Both the position numbers and the translations under genes were made by a program. Positions 1 to 11,095 of a DNA stretch of 64,000 bases are shown in pieces. The notes under the pieces are model-generated. The model was not told where the DNA came from. It saw nothing but the letters and a program-made list of their open reading frames with translations, and ran no database searches. The stretch is taken from positions 91,540,136-91,604,135 of the forward strand of contig OY978525.1 in the NCBI GenBank assembly GCA_963854835.1. Reading direction: 5' to 3'. Position 1 is the stretch's first letter, and every line of letters starts with the position of its first letter. This DNA comes from Megamerina dolium. Taxonomy: Eukaryota; Arthropoda; Insecta; Diptera; Megamerinidae.

Positions 1-100
1 GAGTGTACTAATTAAATAGAAAGAATAAAAAAAAAGTGTTAACGAAAATTAAATGTTGATTGTTGTTTAATGCATTCAAAACAATCAATGCGTTCAATAC

Positions 101-243
101 CTGTCGTAAAACTCAATTTTAAAAGCTCGTCTTTATTGCAGAAATCATCGCTACAACATTTAACTCTATAAACGTTTTGTTTTTCGCGGCTTGTCAGGCA
201 TTCAAGCGGCTCACGCTGTAGATCGTATTTCTTTTGTAGGCAC
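101..243 (-). CDS. babo: baboon alternative ectodomain exon (second version)
   Basis: This 143-bp exon encodes the distal part of an activin/TGF-beta type I receptor ectodomain. The translation contains CCSDDFCN, the CC-x4-CN signature that ends this three-finger fold. The acceptor (…AAATGCAG) precedes base 243 and the donor (ACGACAG|GTATTG) follows base 101. It begins with one base that completes an Arg codon left open by the constant exon at 4172-4286, and ends in phase 1. Those phases are identical to the exon at 3757-3908, so the two are interchangeable and cannot both be used without breaking the frame. Drosophila babo is known to make receptor isoforms from mutually exclusive versions of this exon, which select different activin-like ligands. 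Membrane and kinase exons must lie off the left end of the window. A third version was not seen here. Confidence 0.85.
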
Positions 244-1289
244 CTGCATTTGCACATGAAGTATGAATGAATGTATGGATGATAGATAGGTAAGGTAATT
301 TTGGCATAAACAAAAATTTGTTTTTTTTTTTGTTTTAGTAGATTTAAAGTTAGTTTTCAACAATATCATTTCAAATAAACCAATTCAGACAATTAACCAA
401 TTTCTACGCAACAAAAAACGAATCATTTCATTTAAATTAAAAAATATTTTTATTGTAGGTGGCATAGAAATTCAGTTGGGGCGTCATATACATACTTAGT
501 ATGCAATTTTAGTAGATAGTTTTAACTGAACAAACAAATAAACAAACAATTTAAACTATGTTAGCTTTGTTGTATGAACGAGAAGATATCAAAAAATATT
601 GGTGAGTTCTTGTAGTCATGAGAAAGTTAACTTGTAGAGGTGTATTCGTATTTATATAACGCTAATGCACGAAAATACACAGAAAAAAATATTGGTATTT
701 ATGCAATTTTAAGGAATGGTGTTATGAAGAAAACCAAATCTTATTAACTATGCAGCAACATTGTTTGTTAGATCATTTTGTATGGGCTACGCAAGGCTGG
801 GTACTTAATTCGAATGTATGTAGTATGCAATTAGATAGGTGGATAGAAAAAAAAAACAGAAAAACGATCAAAATTCATTATATTGAATGTTATCATTTTT
901 TTTTTTTAATTGCAATTTAACCATAAAAATATCGACAAATTTTAATAGGGTCAAAATTAATCTTAAAATAATAATTTATTTAGCTGGATATAATTACTTC
1001 AACTCGTTTTCAAATTGGTTTCAACGATTCTAAAAATGCGTTTAATATTTCGATTGCTACCTAGCTGTAGATTTGATTCTACATTTTGCCCCGATTGATT
1101 TACTAGGTAAATCCTTAAAACGAAATGCCCTACACCAATGAGCGCCAAGAGCCTCTGGGCAGGCTAGCATCTTAAATTAAATGCGCATCGAAGCATATCT
1201 TGAGCATATCAAAACGGAATATTCATTTGTTAAAAAGTTCCAATCTTCATACCCTGACAGAAGCATCTGGGAGGAGAAAGAAGGGGTTT
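244..1289. other. AT-rich babo intron, no gene seen
   Basis: This is intronic sequence between babo alternative exons, with A and T runs. I see no exon with the ectodomain cysteine pattern and no recognisable mobile element. Confidence 0.5.
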
Positions 1290-1815
1290 TGTCGAATTAC
1301 ACCCACTTTTACAGACGGCTCCAATCTTGATGGAAAGGTATGCAGAGGCGTTTATTCACAACTCTTTAACCTTTTGCCTTATCATTGTAGTGTGTTTCAG
1401 ACAAAAGTCGAAGCAATTAGCAGACATGCACATTCTGAGCGAAGGCCGTAAGAAACGCACTCAAAACCTTACTACCCTTAGAAAGAGGGGCGCGTCAACC
1501 GCTGTAGGAGCTGTCACGGGGTAGTGGCATAATAGTGCCATAGAACTTCACGCTGCTAGAATGGCTTTGGATCACCTTACGCATGAATTCCGTAGCAGCT
1601 GCAGCGACCAGGAAGAGCTCGAAGCCGTCACGCATCTGCTATGCAACTGCCCTGCTCTATGCATAATACGAAAATTATTTCTAGATAATTGTTACGTAGA
1701 GGACCTAACCCCGCTTTCTAGGGATCGGAGTAGAAATATCCGTGTGGTATAATAACGTGCGTTCTTGGTCCTCAACCTCTTGTCGCCTCTCCTAGAGGGC
1801 GGCCATGTCTAACCT
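1290..1815 (+). pseudogene. R1/I-like LINE remnant, RNase H and C-terminal part
   Basis: This is a decayed 3' end of a non-LTR retrotransposon carrying an RNase H domain. Plus-strand frames show TDGSNLDG (the catalytic TDGS-type start of RNase H) near 1310, followed by a CSVFQ-x-KVEAI stretch near 1395. After a frame change comes a THLLCNCPAL Cys-rich segment near 1640. These motifs are typical of the R1/I-group pol C-terminus. The frame is broken between the segments, so it is not functional. It lies inside a babo intron. The end is placed near an AACCTGACCT-like tail at about 1807-1815, and both boundaries are approximate. Confidence 0.7.
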
Positions 1816-2092
1816 GACCTATGCTATAATATCTACGATAATTTGACAGAAACTCCATTCTAATCTCTTTTTTTACGGAGGATAATATAATATAATGTAG
1901 CAATGTAGTATATTCCTAAATGCAACTATGTAAACTTTTAACGAAGTCACATGTTCCTAAATGTACTGTTACGGATGATCAGAGGAAAGCAATAAGCGCA
2001 TGGCTAGTAATTGTGATGCAAAATTTTTGCAATGTATTCAAGTGGCAGTGCTGCAAAGAATCAATACCATATTAAAACTGTATTAATACATA

Positions 2093-2632
<540 letters not shown>

Positions 2633-2645
2633 TAGACGTTTAGTA
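2633..2645. repeat. Target-site duplication, right
   Basis: Exact copy of the 13-bp sequence at 2093-2105. It abuts the 5' (tRNA-like) end of the minus-strand SINE. Confidence 0.85.
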
Positions 2646-3756
2646 AGTCAACCATATTCTCAATTTTGAAAAACCTACCATTGAATTGAGCATCGAATGA
2701 ATTCTGCACTATGATTTTCTTGTAATGTAATTGTAGATTATTTCTGGTAATTTCTTCAAGAAAAAGCCTTAGATAACACCCGTCTATGTTGCAAATTGAA
2801 TACCGAAGAATGCTAGAAATGTTTAAGTTCTATGAGGAAGCAAACGCATCAAATAGGAGCTGTCACTTTTTCAAAAAAATAGGCGACAGCAATATTCAAG
2901 AGAATATTGAACGTAGATCGTAATTGCTCACTTTGTCTTGAGTTTGTGTTTAAACGATATATGTTAGGTATTATGATGTCCATAAAGTATATCAATGACT
3001 ATTTTCAAGATATCACCTTCCCTAAATATTTTTCGCGAAAAATAATACACCTACCTCGATGGATCTCTATGGAAGATTACATTGCAAATAATTGAATATG
3101 AAACATATTCTTATTTTCAATATTAGTTCGAAGAATGAATTTTATAAAAAATAATGAAATAAGTTCATTATTTTCGATTCGATTTCTCTCGATGCTAATG
3201 ATTATGCGGACAAATGCATCATCCTGAAGTGCTTGTAACTATTTTGAAGAATTTTGGTTGGATAAGAATGCTCTTCAAGGAAGTGTGAATTAAGAATGAG
3301 TGCAATAATCCTCAGATTCTGTTGTCTCTGTCAATACCAGCTCTTACATATTTAATATTTCCTCTGGTATATTAAGATATTGAAACCACTTGTGAATTGT
3401 AACTCTTGGCCTCAATGTGTAATAAATAATTGGTTTGATAAATTGTTCCGTATTTTTAGTAGTGGCTGAAATTGATAGCCTCAGCAAAATGTATTCGTGC
3501 TCATTGCCAAATAATGAATAATCCAAAATCCACGTTCGATTGCCTATTACCACACAATTTCAAGAATCATTAAGTAATTAAGCTATTAAGTAATCATACT
3601 CGACTATAGAATTATTTGAAAAATTTTCATTTTGATCGTTTCTGTTTTCTTTCCAGCACTATCCTTTAGACTTTAACTGTTTTTTTGTTTTTTCAATTTT
3701 TTCATATATCGCACCTTCGTAAGTTTGCTGAGAATTTTTTGGATAATATTTAATAC
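2646..3756. other. babo intron, nothing recognised
   Basis: AT-rich intronic sequence between the SINE and the alternative exon. Only short open frames without recognisable motifs. Confidence 0.5.
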
Positions 3757-3908
3757 TTGGACGCAAATCGAAATTACAAAAATCACGTTCTCTACAGCAA
3801 CCATGACCGCCACGTTGTGCAGCCGGACGTGCTGTTGGTCCACCATGACTACCGTCATTACACCAAATGGGACGACCAGGAGGAAAAGTATTTGACATAT
3901 GAAGACAT
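3757..3908 (-). CDS. babo: baboon alternative ectodomain exon (first version)
   Basis: This 152-bp exon is the other version of the distal ectodomain. It encodes a CL…PPGRPIWC stretch and ends with CCRERDFCN, matching the PRDRPFVC…CC…CN layout of vertebrate ALK4/5 receptors. The acceptor (TACATATTTAG) precedes 3908. The donor (GCGTCCAA|GTATTA) follows 3757. Entry and exit phases equal those of the exon at 101-243, so either can join the constant exon at 4172-4286. It contains a Gly/Arg/Pro-rich loop absent from the other version, which fits different ligand preference. Beyond the donor an open frame continues by chance to 3659; I treat that part as intron. Confidence 0.87.
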
Positions 3909-4171
3909 CTAAATATGTACAATCGATGTACGTACCATATGTTTGTTCAAATGATACATCATAAAATACAAGGAGATGTTTCATTTTATATTTGAAAACA
4001 TTATAGGTTTTTATCATTATTTCATAGATATTTGAATTTTTCAATTACCATTTTTATATTTCGTAAGAAAAATAAATCAAATAAATATATGTATATAACT
4101 ATTAATTATAATTAAACTACATTAGGTATGATAAAATGAGTGTGTAAAATTTTGTAATTGAATTATTTTAC

Positions 4172-4286
4172 CTGTAACTGAATATAATTTTATCGGAATC
4201 CTTTTCGACCGATGTAAAACAGTAGCCATCCGTTTCACAGATATAATTTGTCTCTTTACAGATGTCGCAATGGCATTTTAGTGGTT
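4172..4286 (-). CDS. babo: baboon constant ectodomain exon
   Basis: This 115-bp exon encodes the first half of the cysteine-rich activin receptor domain. The protein reads KCHCDICKETNYICETDGYC and on to FTSVEKDSDK, closely following the CFCHLC…TCVTDGLCF pattern of ALK4/5. It is flanked by an acceptor (TTATCTTGTAG) before 4286 and a donor (AGTTACAG|GTAAAA) after 4172. It enters in phase 1 and leaves with two bases (AG) of an Arg codon, which both downstream alternative exons complete. Upstream, its phase fits the exon at 13519-13812. The receptor binds activin-like ligands together with a type II receptor and phosphorylates Smad2 in the cytoplasm. Confidence 0.9.
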
Positions 4287-5528
4287 CTACAAGATAATGA
4301 TAAAACAAAAACAAACATAAAGATTTAGAATATGATTATATTGTAAATAATTTACTATATATATAACAAAATATTATTTAGCTTTCCATTTTTTTTTTAG
4401 TTTTGATTGCATTATTCATAACAAGTTTCGCTTAGAAACAATCATTCGTCAGAAATTCAACATTATCGTTTAAGCAGGCTGAATATTGATGCTCTCTATG
4501 ACCTACAACCGATCCTCACTCACTATTGTTGTTCACTTAATTAATTTACTTACTATTTGGCCATAACAACCGATTATCAAACATATGTACGTGCGCATAA
4601 TATTTCGTCAAACGTTTCTATTTTTTATGCACATGTTGCCAGTTGGAAATTCTAACAATCAAATTGAAAAGAAATCGTAAATTGTTAATGGAGACGAGAT
4701 TCGAAAAGAACTACATTAATGACAATATTATGAAAACAATTTTAGCCATTTTAGAAAACCAAGAAGAGTTATACGTTTATTTCTCGTGCACCCGGAATGG
4801 TATAAATCTTTTTTTGCTGCGCAATACCCTTCAATGTCAGAGCTACTACCTTGAAGTTATTTTTGTCTTTGCATTGCTTATGTTTTGAATTCTTTTGAGC
4901 CTGAAACGATTTATGATTTCTGTGACAATAATCACCAATTGGTGAAATGGAATTAAAATTCACTTAGAAATACATATTGTCAAATTTTTATGAATATTAA
5001 ATTTCCAAAATAAAAAAGAAAAAAAGCAAATCAAGAAAAATTAAAATGCAGCAATATCTTGTGTATATTTCGAACCTTTCGTTAGCTTCAGAATTTATAA
5101 ATTCGATCAACTTGTAGTTTTTATTAATATTTTTTTCTTCAATCAGAAACTTTAAAAAGCTCTAATGTAAAATAAACTTATTTTAACACAGGGCTGTTAT
5201 ACATGAAATAATTTTATATCCAATCATACCACGCAAATGTTCGCGGTATGAAAATGTAAATGACGGAATTATTCCTGAAGCTCAATACACTTGTTCAAAC
5301 GATTCTTTAATTTATGGACGATTTCTCTTTCGCATTGTGACTTCCATTGTACACACAGCTTTCTTAAATTTCCGATCCCAATCAATTATGTTCAAAAATC
5401 ATATCCTGTATTTTTTCTGTGATTTACTGGATTAATACACTTTTTGGAAATCCTTCAAGTACTTGGTATTCAATGTTTGTAACCACTTTTAAGCAAACCA
5501 GCGAAGAACTATATTCACCTAACACATT
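4287..5528. other. babo intron, nothing recognised
   Basis: AT-rich intron sequence between the constant ectodomain exon and the mariner. No coding or repeat signal beyond short chance ORFs. Confidence 0.5.
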
Positions 5529-5530
5529 TA

Positions 5531-6437
5531 CGAGGGCGGTCAAAGAACTACCCGACATAACAAAGAAAACACAACAAATTTGGGGAAATTTTTTTTTATT
5601 TCTCAACATAATCTTCTTTTAGCTCTATACACTTTTCCCAGCGATATTCTATAGCTTTGATACCCTGTTTATAGTATGAACTGTCTAGCTCATCAAAATA
5701 GCCATCTACCGCAGACTCCACCTCTTCATTGTTTGCAAACCTTCTACCACCAAGCCATTTTTCAAATTTGGAAATAGAAAATAATCCAAAAGAGCTAAAT
5801 CTGGCGAATAAGGTGGGTGCTGAAGCAATTCGAACTTTAACTCCCATCGCAATAGCGGATGTGTGAACTCGTATTTTTGTTCTATTGTAAGCAAACGCCG
5901 CACCCATCTTGCACACAGCTTTTTTTATCTCCAAATTTTCGGTCAATATACGATGTATAGCAGTTCTTGAAACGCCTGTAATTTCACCTAACTCACGCAC
6001 CTTCAGCCGGCGATCATCCAATACCATTTTGTGGATTATCTTAACCGTTTCTGGCGTGGCCACCTCAATTGGTCGACTACTACGGTGTTCGTCTTGGCAG
6101 CTCGTACGACCTCGTTTAAGCTTTGCCACCCAATATTTTATGGTCGTTAACGAAGGAGCAGACTCCCCCAGAGTAGAATCTAGTTCGACTTTAATATTCG
6201 TTGAACTGAGACCTTTCAAATGAAAGTATTGAATTATGTAACGGTGACCAATTTTTTCCATGTTTACAAACTCACTGAGGTCTTTAACTTTCTATGGCTC
6301 CAAAAAAAATACTAAACAACGTGGCGCCTTGAAACTTAAAACATATGTTTTATAAGGTTGCCACTTTTCGCCAAACTTTTTTTCAAACTACTGCCGCCAT
6401 CTATATATCAGGTCGGGTAGTTCTGGGACCGTCCTCG
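5531..6437 (-). mobile_element. mariner element with internal deletion, TA duplication
   Basis: A mariner of about 907 bp (intact ones are about 1.3 kb) is flanked by TA at 5529-5530 and 6438-6439. The inverted ends can be read as CGAGGGCGGTCAAAGAACTA on the left and, reverse-complemented, CGAGGACGGTCCCAGAACTA on the right, continuing CCCGAC in both. It carries one minus-strand ORF (5596-6261). The shortening is internal and removes the middle of the transposase. It lies inside a babo intron. Confidence 0.9.
5596..6261 (-). CDS. mariner transposase, deleted, single 221-residue ORF
   Basis: This ORF starts with the N-terminal helix-turn-helix part of a mariner transposase: about residues 1-115, including a GRTSCQDEHRSSRPIEV linker and an SRTAIHRIL recognition-helix-like segment. 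The central catalytic region is missing. A stretch of about 50 residues is then read out of frame. In the adjacent frame this stretch still spells PPYSPDLALLDYFLF, the third catalytic Asp motif. The ORF then returns to the correct frame for the normal C-terminus (NNEEVESAVDGYF … KEDYVEK). The result is an uninterrupted ORF lacking the catalytic DDD triad. It could at most bind the element ends. Whether it is expressed is unknown. Confidence 0.8.
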   Translation of the reverse strand: MEKIGHRYIIQYFHLKGLSSTNIKVELDSTLGESAPSLTTIKYWVAKLKRGRTSCQDEHRSSRPIEVATPETVKIIHKMVLDDRRLKVRELGEITGVSRTAIHRILTENLEIKKAVCKMGAAFAYNRTKIRVHTSAIAMGVKVRIASAPTLFARFSSFGLFSISKFEKWLGGRRFANNEEVESAVDGYFDELDSSYYKQGIKAIEYRWEKCIELKEDYVEK

Positions 6438-6439
6438 TA

Positions 6440-7462
6440 CCTTTTCAGCATGAATTTTCACTACCTTTAACGTTTTTTTTAGCAAAGAATTTAATCACTA
6501 CACGAAGTTTAACTTGCTCCAATTTCCATTGTTAAAAATTACACTGAAATTTCGGGAATGTTCATTATTAAGTATTAACACATTAAAATGACGTCGAAAT
6601 TTTAGTTTTCCTATTTACGAAATGATGGCATTCCGCAAACTTATTGAGCAGCCTGAAGTCTTTTTAAAGGAATCCATGATTAATTTATGTGGTGTATTCA
6701 ACTATATAAGAAGTCCCAAACTAATTCGATGTGATTGCATTAATTCCATCAGTCTTTAATGTCTTTTAATTGTAATTTTCTATTCTACGGAAGAAGCAAA
6801 AGCTGTTCCTCAAACTGTTGAAAAAAAATGAAACTCTAAATTACCCTTCTCAATGCTATGAACAACATGCGTAGATTCTTTATATTCTTCCCAAGAATGA
6901 ACGGATGTACGTCCCGGAAGCACATGACCACGTGGACGACCAAGGTCCATTCACAGCAGAATACGGAAAAGCTTTGTACGGGAGCAAAGCATCTCTGTGT
7001 TCTTACTGGTACAACAACAACATTCTTTACAAGTCCCAAATTCACACATGACTGATAAATAAAAGGCAATAAGCTTATCTATCGCTAACCTTGCTCCACT
7101 GGTCTTATTTATAAACGTACCGATGGCCATTCAATGATTTGTAGAATATTAAAATAATACGGATTTCAAACTGACACAGTTACTGCATCTTTTCATTTTT
7201 CTTTATTATTATAGTAATTAAAAAATGAAAAATGTGTGCCCAAATTTCATCTTTCAGAGTACCGAGAATGTGCCAAGAAGTAAATTCACAAATCGAATCT
7301 ACTAAGTATTGATTTTATTTATTACATATTATTATAAGTTATGCATCAAACAGTGTACAGATACAATGTACTTTCGCTGAGTTAGCTGAATCTCAAAGCC
7401 GATTTAAAAAGCAGTTTATCAAAACCAGAAAGTGTTGCCATTAGGACACAACCTATACAAAG
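6440..7462. other. babo intron with a GC-richer open island
   Basis: Mostly AT-rich. Bases 6836-7069 are less AT-rich and open in frames on both strands. No family was recognised in any frame. See findings. Confidence 0.35.
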
Positions 7463-7724
7463 TAATGCATCTCCTACGGCAGTAACAATTTGCCAAAAAT
7501 GCTTCTTAAAAGAGCTCTGTGACAAAACTAAGTTCAAGTGATGTCACAAGAGTTCTGCCGTTCGGAACCGGCTAATATAAGTAGGTCCCTTCTAATGCTG
7601 TCCAAATTTAACACGCACAACAGTATTGGAAGAGAAACTCGGTGGTATCATAATGGGCATTTCTGGCCTAAGTGTGTTCTCTCAGAGATAGGGCAGTCAC
7701 ATAACCTAACCTAATGCATCTCCT
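7463..7724 (+). mobile_element. 5'-truncated SINE with 13-bp target duplication
   Basis: The 13-bp sequence TAATGCATCTCCT occurs at 7463-7475 and at 7712-7724. Between them lies only the 3' body of the SINE, starting at ACGGCAGTAACAATTTGCC; the tRNA-like head is absent. Its 3' end differs from the common subfamily. It reads GGCCTAAGTGTGTTCTCTCA and ends in an AACCTAACC tail. The 5' truncation with an intact duplication indicates incomplete reverse transcription at insertion. Confidence 0.85.
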
Positions 7725-7774
7725 TTACTGAATTTCAATAAAAATATGTTATCACTAGGCAAAATAGAATGATT

Positions 7775-7858
7775 TCATGTAAATGTTGACCGGGGCTGCG
7801 CCTCAAATGGTTCATACGCTGGGTCCAATTTTGGCATACTCTCTAAAACATATAACGC
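7775..7858 (-). pseudogene. mariner transposase C-terminal fragment
   Basis: The sequence around TCCAATTTTGGCATACTCTC matches the C-terminal coding end of the mariner at 54378-55168 (the CQNW region), read on the minus strand. A more complete C-terminus, corresponding to an RMDHLRR-type stretch, is also present here. The 5' end of what is probably the same element resumes at about 8625, after a LINE insertion. Confidence 0.65.
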
Positions 7859-8640
7859 TTGTTGTTGTTGTTGTAACAGACAGACGACGATTTCGAAATC
7901 ACGAAGTTTTATGTTGTTAGGGTGTTGTTGTTCACGTCCACCAGTTCCAGGAAGATGGCAGCCTCCAGGGAGTGCGTCCAGAGCGCAGAAGGGGTCAGAC
8001 TGGTAGGCCTTCTGGGGCAGGCGAAAATATGACATATCGTGCGGGCTCTGCCGGCACCGCGGGCATCTATCAGGAATTGTATCGGCCAGCCGGTGCATAT
8101 AGCAGTTGAGATACACTCCATCCAGTTGAGATACACTCCATCCAGATCTCAGCTGCGCCAAGGTGCGCGAGCGGATCTAGGCAGTCGTTGTTCACAGTCT
8201 GCTATTTGCGGTGGGCGGCCCCCCAGCACGATGTTATGAGCATGGCGCTCGATGGCCGCCTCCACCGCGCGCTGATGCAGTGAATTCAGTGCCGCCCTGT
8301 ACGTGCCGGAGCTAAAATCATCCAGCAGATGACCCACCTGCCCATCGAAAGAGCGCAAGCCACCTCGGATTCCACGCGGGGGAGGATCAAGCTGCGTCAA
8401 CCGGTTGTTGGGTTGTGACGGGAGGTGGCATGAGAGAAGGAATTGTTGCGAAAGCACCTCGTTGTGCTCACGCACTTTTAGCATTCGCGTTTCCTAATGT
8501 AGGTGATCTTCATGTGCCATCCTGCGACAGCCCGTGATGATGCGCAGGGCAGTATTCATCACGGTCATCAACAACACTGGCGGATACAGCTGCGATATTT
8601 TCCTCTGTCCGCACTCTACGTATGTGTGTTGGTGGATTAA
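7859..8640 (-). pseudogene. jockey-like LINE 3' fragment inserted in a mariner
   Basis: Minus-strand remains of the C-terminal part of a jockey-type reverse transcriptase polyprotein. In order, the frames show a TALRIITGCRRM motif (8530-8580), an EHNEVLSQQFLLSCH stretch (about 8440), and LGGRPPQIADCEQRLPRS (about 8200). These are followed by AQLRSG, PRCRQSPHD and, in another frame, LTPSALWTHSLEAAIFLEL. The reading frame shifts at least three times. The element-strand 3' end is a short CAACAACAACAA tail at about 7860-7875, as expected for a LINE terminus. A 22-bp stretch near 8107-8150 is duplicated in tandem. Confidence 0.75.
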
Positions 8641-8767
8641 TGTCCAATAATGTAAAGGTTTTTCGTTTGTAAGTCGATCCATGGTTAAATTATAGACCAA
8701 ACTGAACATGTTTGACAGTAACATGTTACATGTTGCTAAAAAGAAAGTTGCTAAAAAATCACTCTTT
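8625..8767 (-). mobile_element. mariner 5' end fragment, same family as 54.4-55.2 kb
   Basis: Read on the minus strand from 8767, the sequence AGTGATTTTTTAGCAACTTT continues to a start codon and the residues MDRLTNE. This parallels the 5' end of the mariner at 55168 (GGTGATTTTTTGGCAACTTT, MNRTTNEQ). The LINE at 7859-8640 separates it from its 3' remnant. Confidence 0.75.
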
Positions 8768-10014
8768 ACAAAGTAATATGGAGTGATGACTCCACACTCC
8801 AGCTTTCGGTAGCTGTCAAAACAGCTGTCAGCTGCCAAAATTAGGTAGACATTTCTATCCATTGCCATCCCATTATGAAAGGACTCACGACTCAACGTTT
8901 TGTGGTTAGAAATTTTTGTTTGAAAACTCATTATTTCCATCTTGCACAACCACAAAAGTTCATTTTTCGAGGTAATAAAATTGATTTATATTTTCATTTC
9001 AAGCAACCTTTAATGACTCAAGGACTTCCACCAGCGATTCATCATCTCAGTGTTGCATCATCGTGTTGCGAGATTCAACAATTGCAAACATTAATGCAAT
9101 ATATTCACACGTTTTCGTAAAAAATCATATTATAAATATATTTTTAATTTTTTGATTTTATTAGAAGAAATAACATGATAAATCACATTATTACTTAATA
9201 TTATAATTATATATTTACGTTCAATGATGTAAATTTTGATCGAACTTTGTAAGATATAAGATCTGACTTCGTAAGATCAGGAAGTGTAATCATTAGAAGC
9301 AATATTCGACTAAATAAATCGATATATAATTATTAGATATTTATTTTTTTTTTTTACTCTACCAAAAATATTAATTAATTGTTTTTTTACTTCAGGAATA
9401 AACATTATTTTTTAAGTTTTACTTTTTGTTCAGAAATAAAAATTAATTTTTGAGTTTCATTTTTTTTTTCTCGAAACGGCGAATAATAATATTAATATTA
9501 AATGTAAATATTGGTAGGGATTTCGTATTCTTCAGAGAATACTTTTAGGTTATCTTCATCTATAACGAAAGGGCTTTCTACAGCATTAAACCGGGGACCA
9601 TAAATAAGACTCTACTCAACATTGAAGTAGTCCCGTGCTTGAGGAGGTCGATTAGCATTATGCTGAGCAACAGAACAATAAACGCTAAAATTGGAAAGCA
9701 CTCTATTAAAAGATTCGCCCATAGGGAAACTTTTTCGCCTTTTTTTAGTGCTTGTAGTAAAGTAATTGTTGCTATCTCTTGAAAGCACGGGTTGCATTCG
9801 CTGAGGCCTGGTAACAGCTATTTTCGGTAAATAAGGAAACCCTTGTGCGAGGAGAGGCAGCATGAATTTAGTTCTCAAGGGAATTGGACCAATAGTTGGG
9901 ACTAAAAGAAAGCGTCAATAGCGCTGTACTCGTGCAAACGGACTAAAGGTCGCGATGTGCACAGTTCAGCCAGTACTTCTATCGATCATTGTCTGAAGAG
10001 CTTGGGAAGGCAAA
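8768..10014. other. Intron/repeat sequence, unassigned ORFs
   Basis: This contains an unassigned 81-residue plus-strand ORF at 8875-9120 and an unassigned 88-residue minus-strand ORF at 9612-9878. The latter ends RPPQARDYFNVE and might be a decayed transposase tail. Neither was identified with confidence. Confidence 0.3.
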
Positions 10015-11095
10015 GGGTTACATAGGAATTTGTGGCAAAGGGTTCAAAGGTTGGGTGCTCTGTGTATCACGGAAGCACTCAGAACATCAAGGGAAACAGC
10101 AACAGCAGCAATTCAGTTCAAATATATATCGGAGTCTTCCCATAACAGTATGGGCATAGTAGCATTCGGAATAATTTCAACAGAGTTAACCTCTGACAAT
10201 TCCATACGGACATATTTGACAGAAAATACTGGGAACTCATTCGTAATAATTTCAACTTTACAGCGCAGAGCGTTGAATATGAGATAACAGAGTTAAACTC
10301 TGACAATTCCATACGGACATATTCGACAGAAAATACTGGAACTCGGAGTGATCACGTTTTGAGGAATAAATCCACTCTTACACTGATGGCTCAAAGCTAG
10401 ACGGCGTGGTAATAGGAGTGGTATTCTGTAAGACTCTTGGGATGCGTATAGCATATAGGTTACCAAACCAGGTTAAAATCAATTTTCTTGAATTTAACTG
10501 GAAAGCACCTCTTAATGAGATGTCCGAAGAGTCTAACATCCAACTAACATCCACGAAACAGCGAACGAATTGGCCAAGGAGGGTACAACATTTGAAAGTC
10601 TTCCTGATGAGGAGAGTATTGGTATTCCAATGGCAACGTATAAACTGCTCCTGACATCAAACGCAGTATCATCAGGTTAACTCCAGAGGGGTAATGAAAT
10701 CCTCGTGTACCATTGCCGTAGCATCTGGCCTGCGTTAGATCAGAAAAGGACAAACGAAGTACTACGCTTGAATAGACACACTGTTAATATCTTGATAGGC
10801 ATCCCACCAGATTAGGCTTAGCGACGCCTGGCCACTGCCGCAGCTGTGACGTCGACGAGTGCCCGGCACTTGCACGCCGCAAAAAGATGTATTTGTGCAG
10901 TTATTATAAGAACAACATTGGCGATTTGACTCCGCAATGCCAATTGGAGGACTTATACCGCTTTTCCCATAGCTCCGGTTGGTTTTGAGGGTAGTTTTAA
11001 GAAGGCCTAATTTATGGCATCACAATGAGCCTATTGCGGAATAAGTGGAATCCCTCAACCTGATAGTCGATTCAACCTAACCTAACCTAACCTAC
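10015..11095 (+). pseudogene. R1/I-like LINE remnant with AACCT tail
   Basis: Three collinear pieces of a non-LTR retrotransposon pol. The first is the end of the RT domain (WQRVQRLGALCITEALRTSR, about 10030). The second is an RNase H start, SYTDGSKLDG, near 10380. The third is an RNase H end, NELAKEGTTFESLPDEESIG, near 10560-10610. A terminal region with LNRHTVNILIGI follows near 10770. The 3' end is a perfect AACCTAACCTAACCTAACCT tail near 11074-11095. Frames are broken and RNase H is internally disrupted. It lies within a babo intron. Confidence 0.75.

Noticed and set aside
3659..4044. Long minus-strand ORFs around the babo alternative exon
   Set aside because: They run through the acceptor and donor of exon 3757-3908. 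Only the splice-bounded part matches the receptor ectodomain.
5909..6223. 104-residue plus-strand ORF
   Set aside because: It is the antisense shadow of the mariner transposase ORF.
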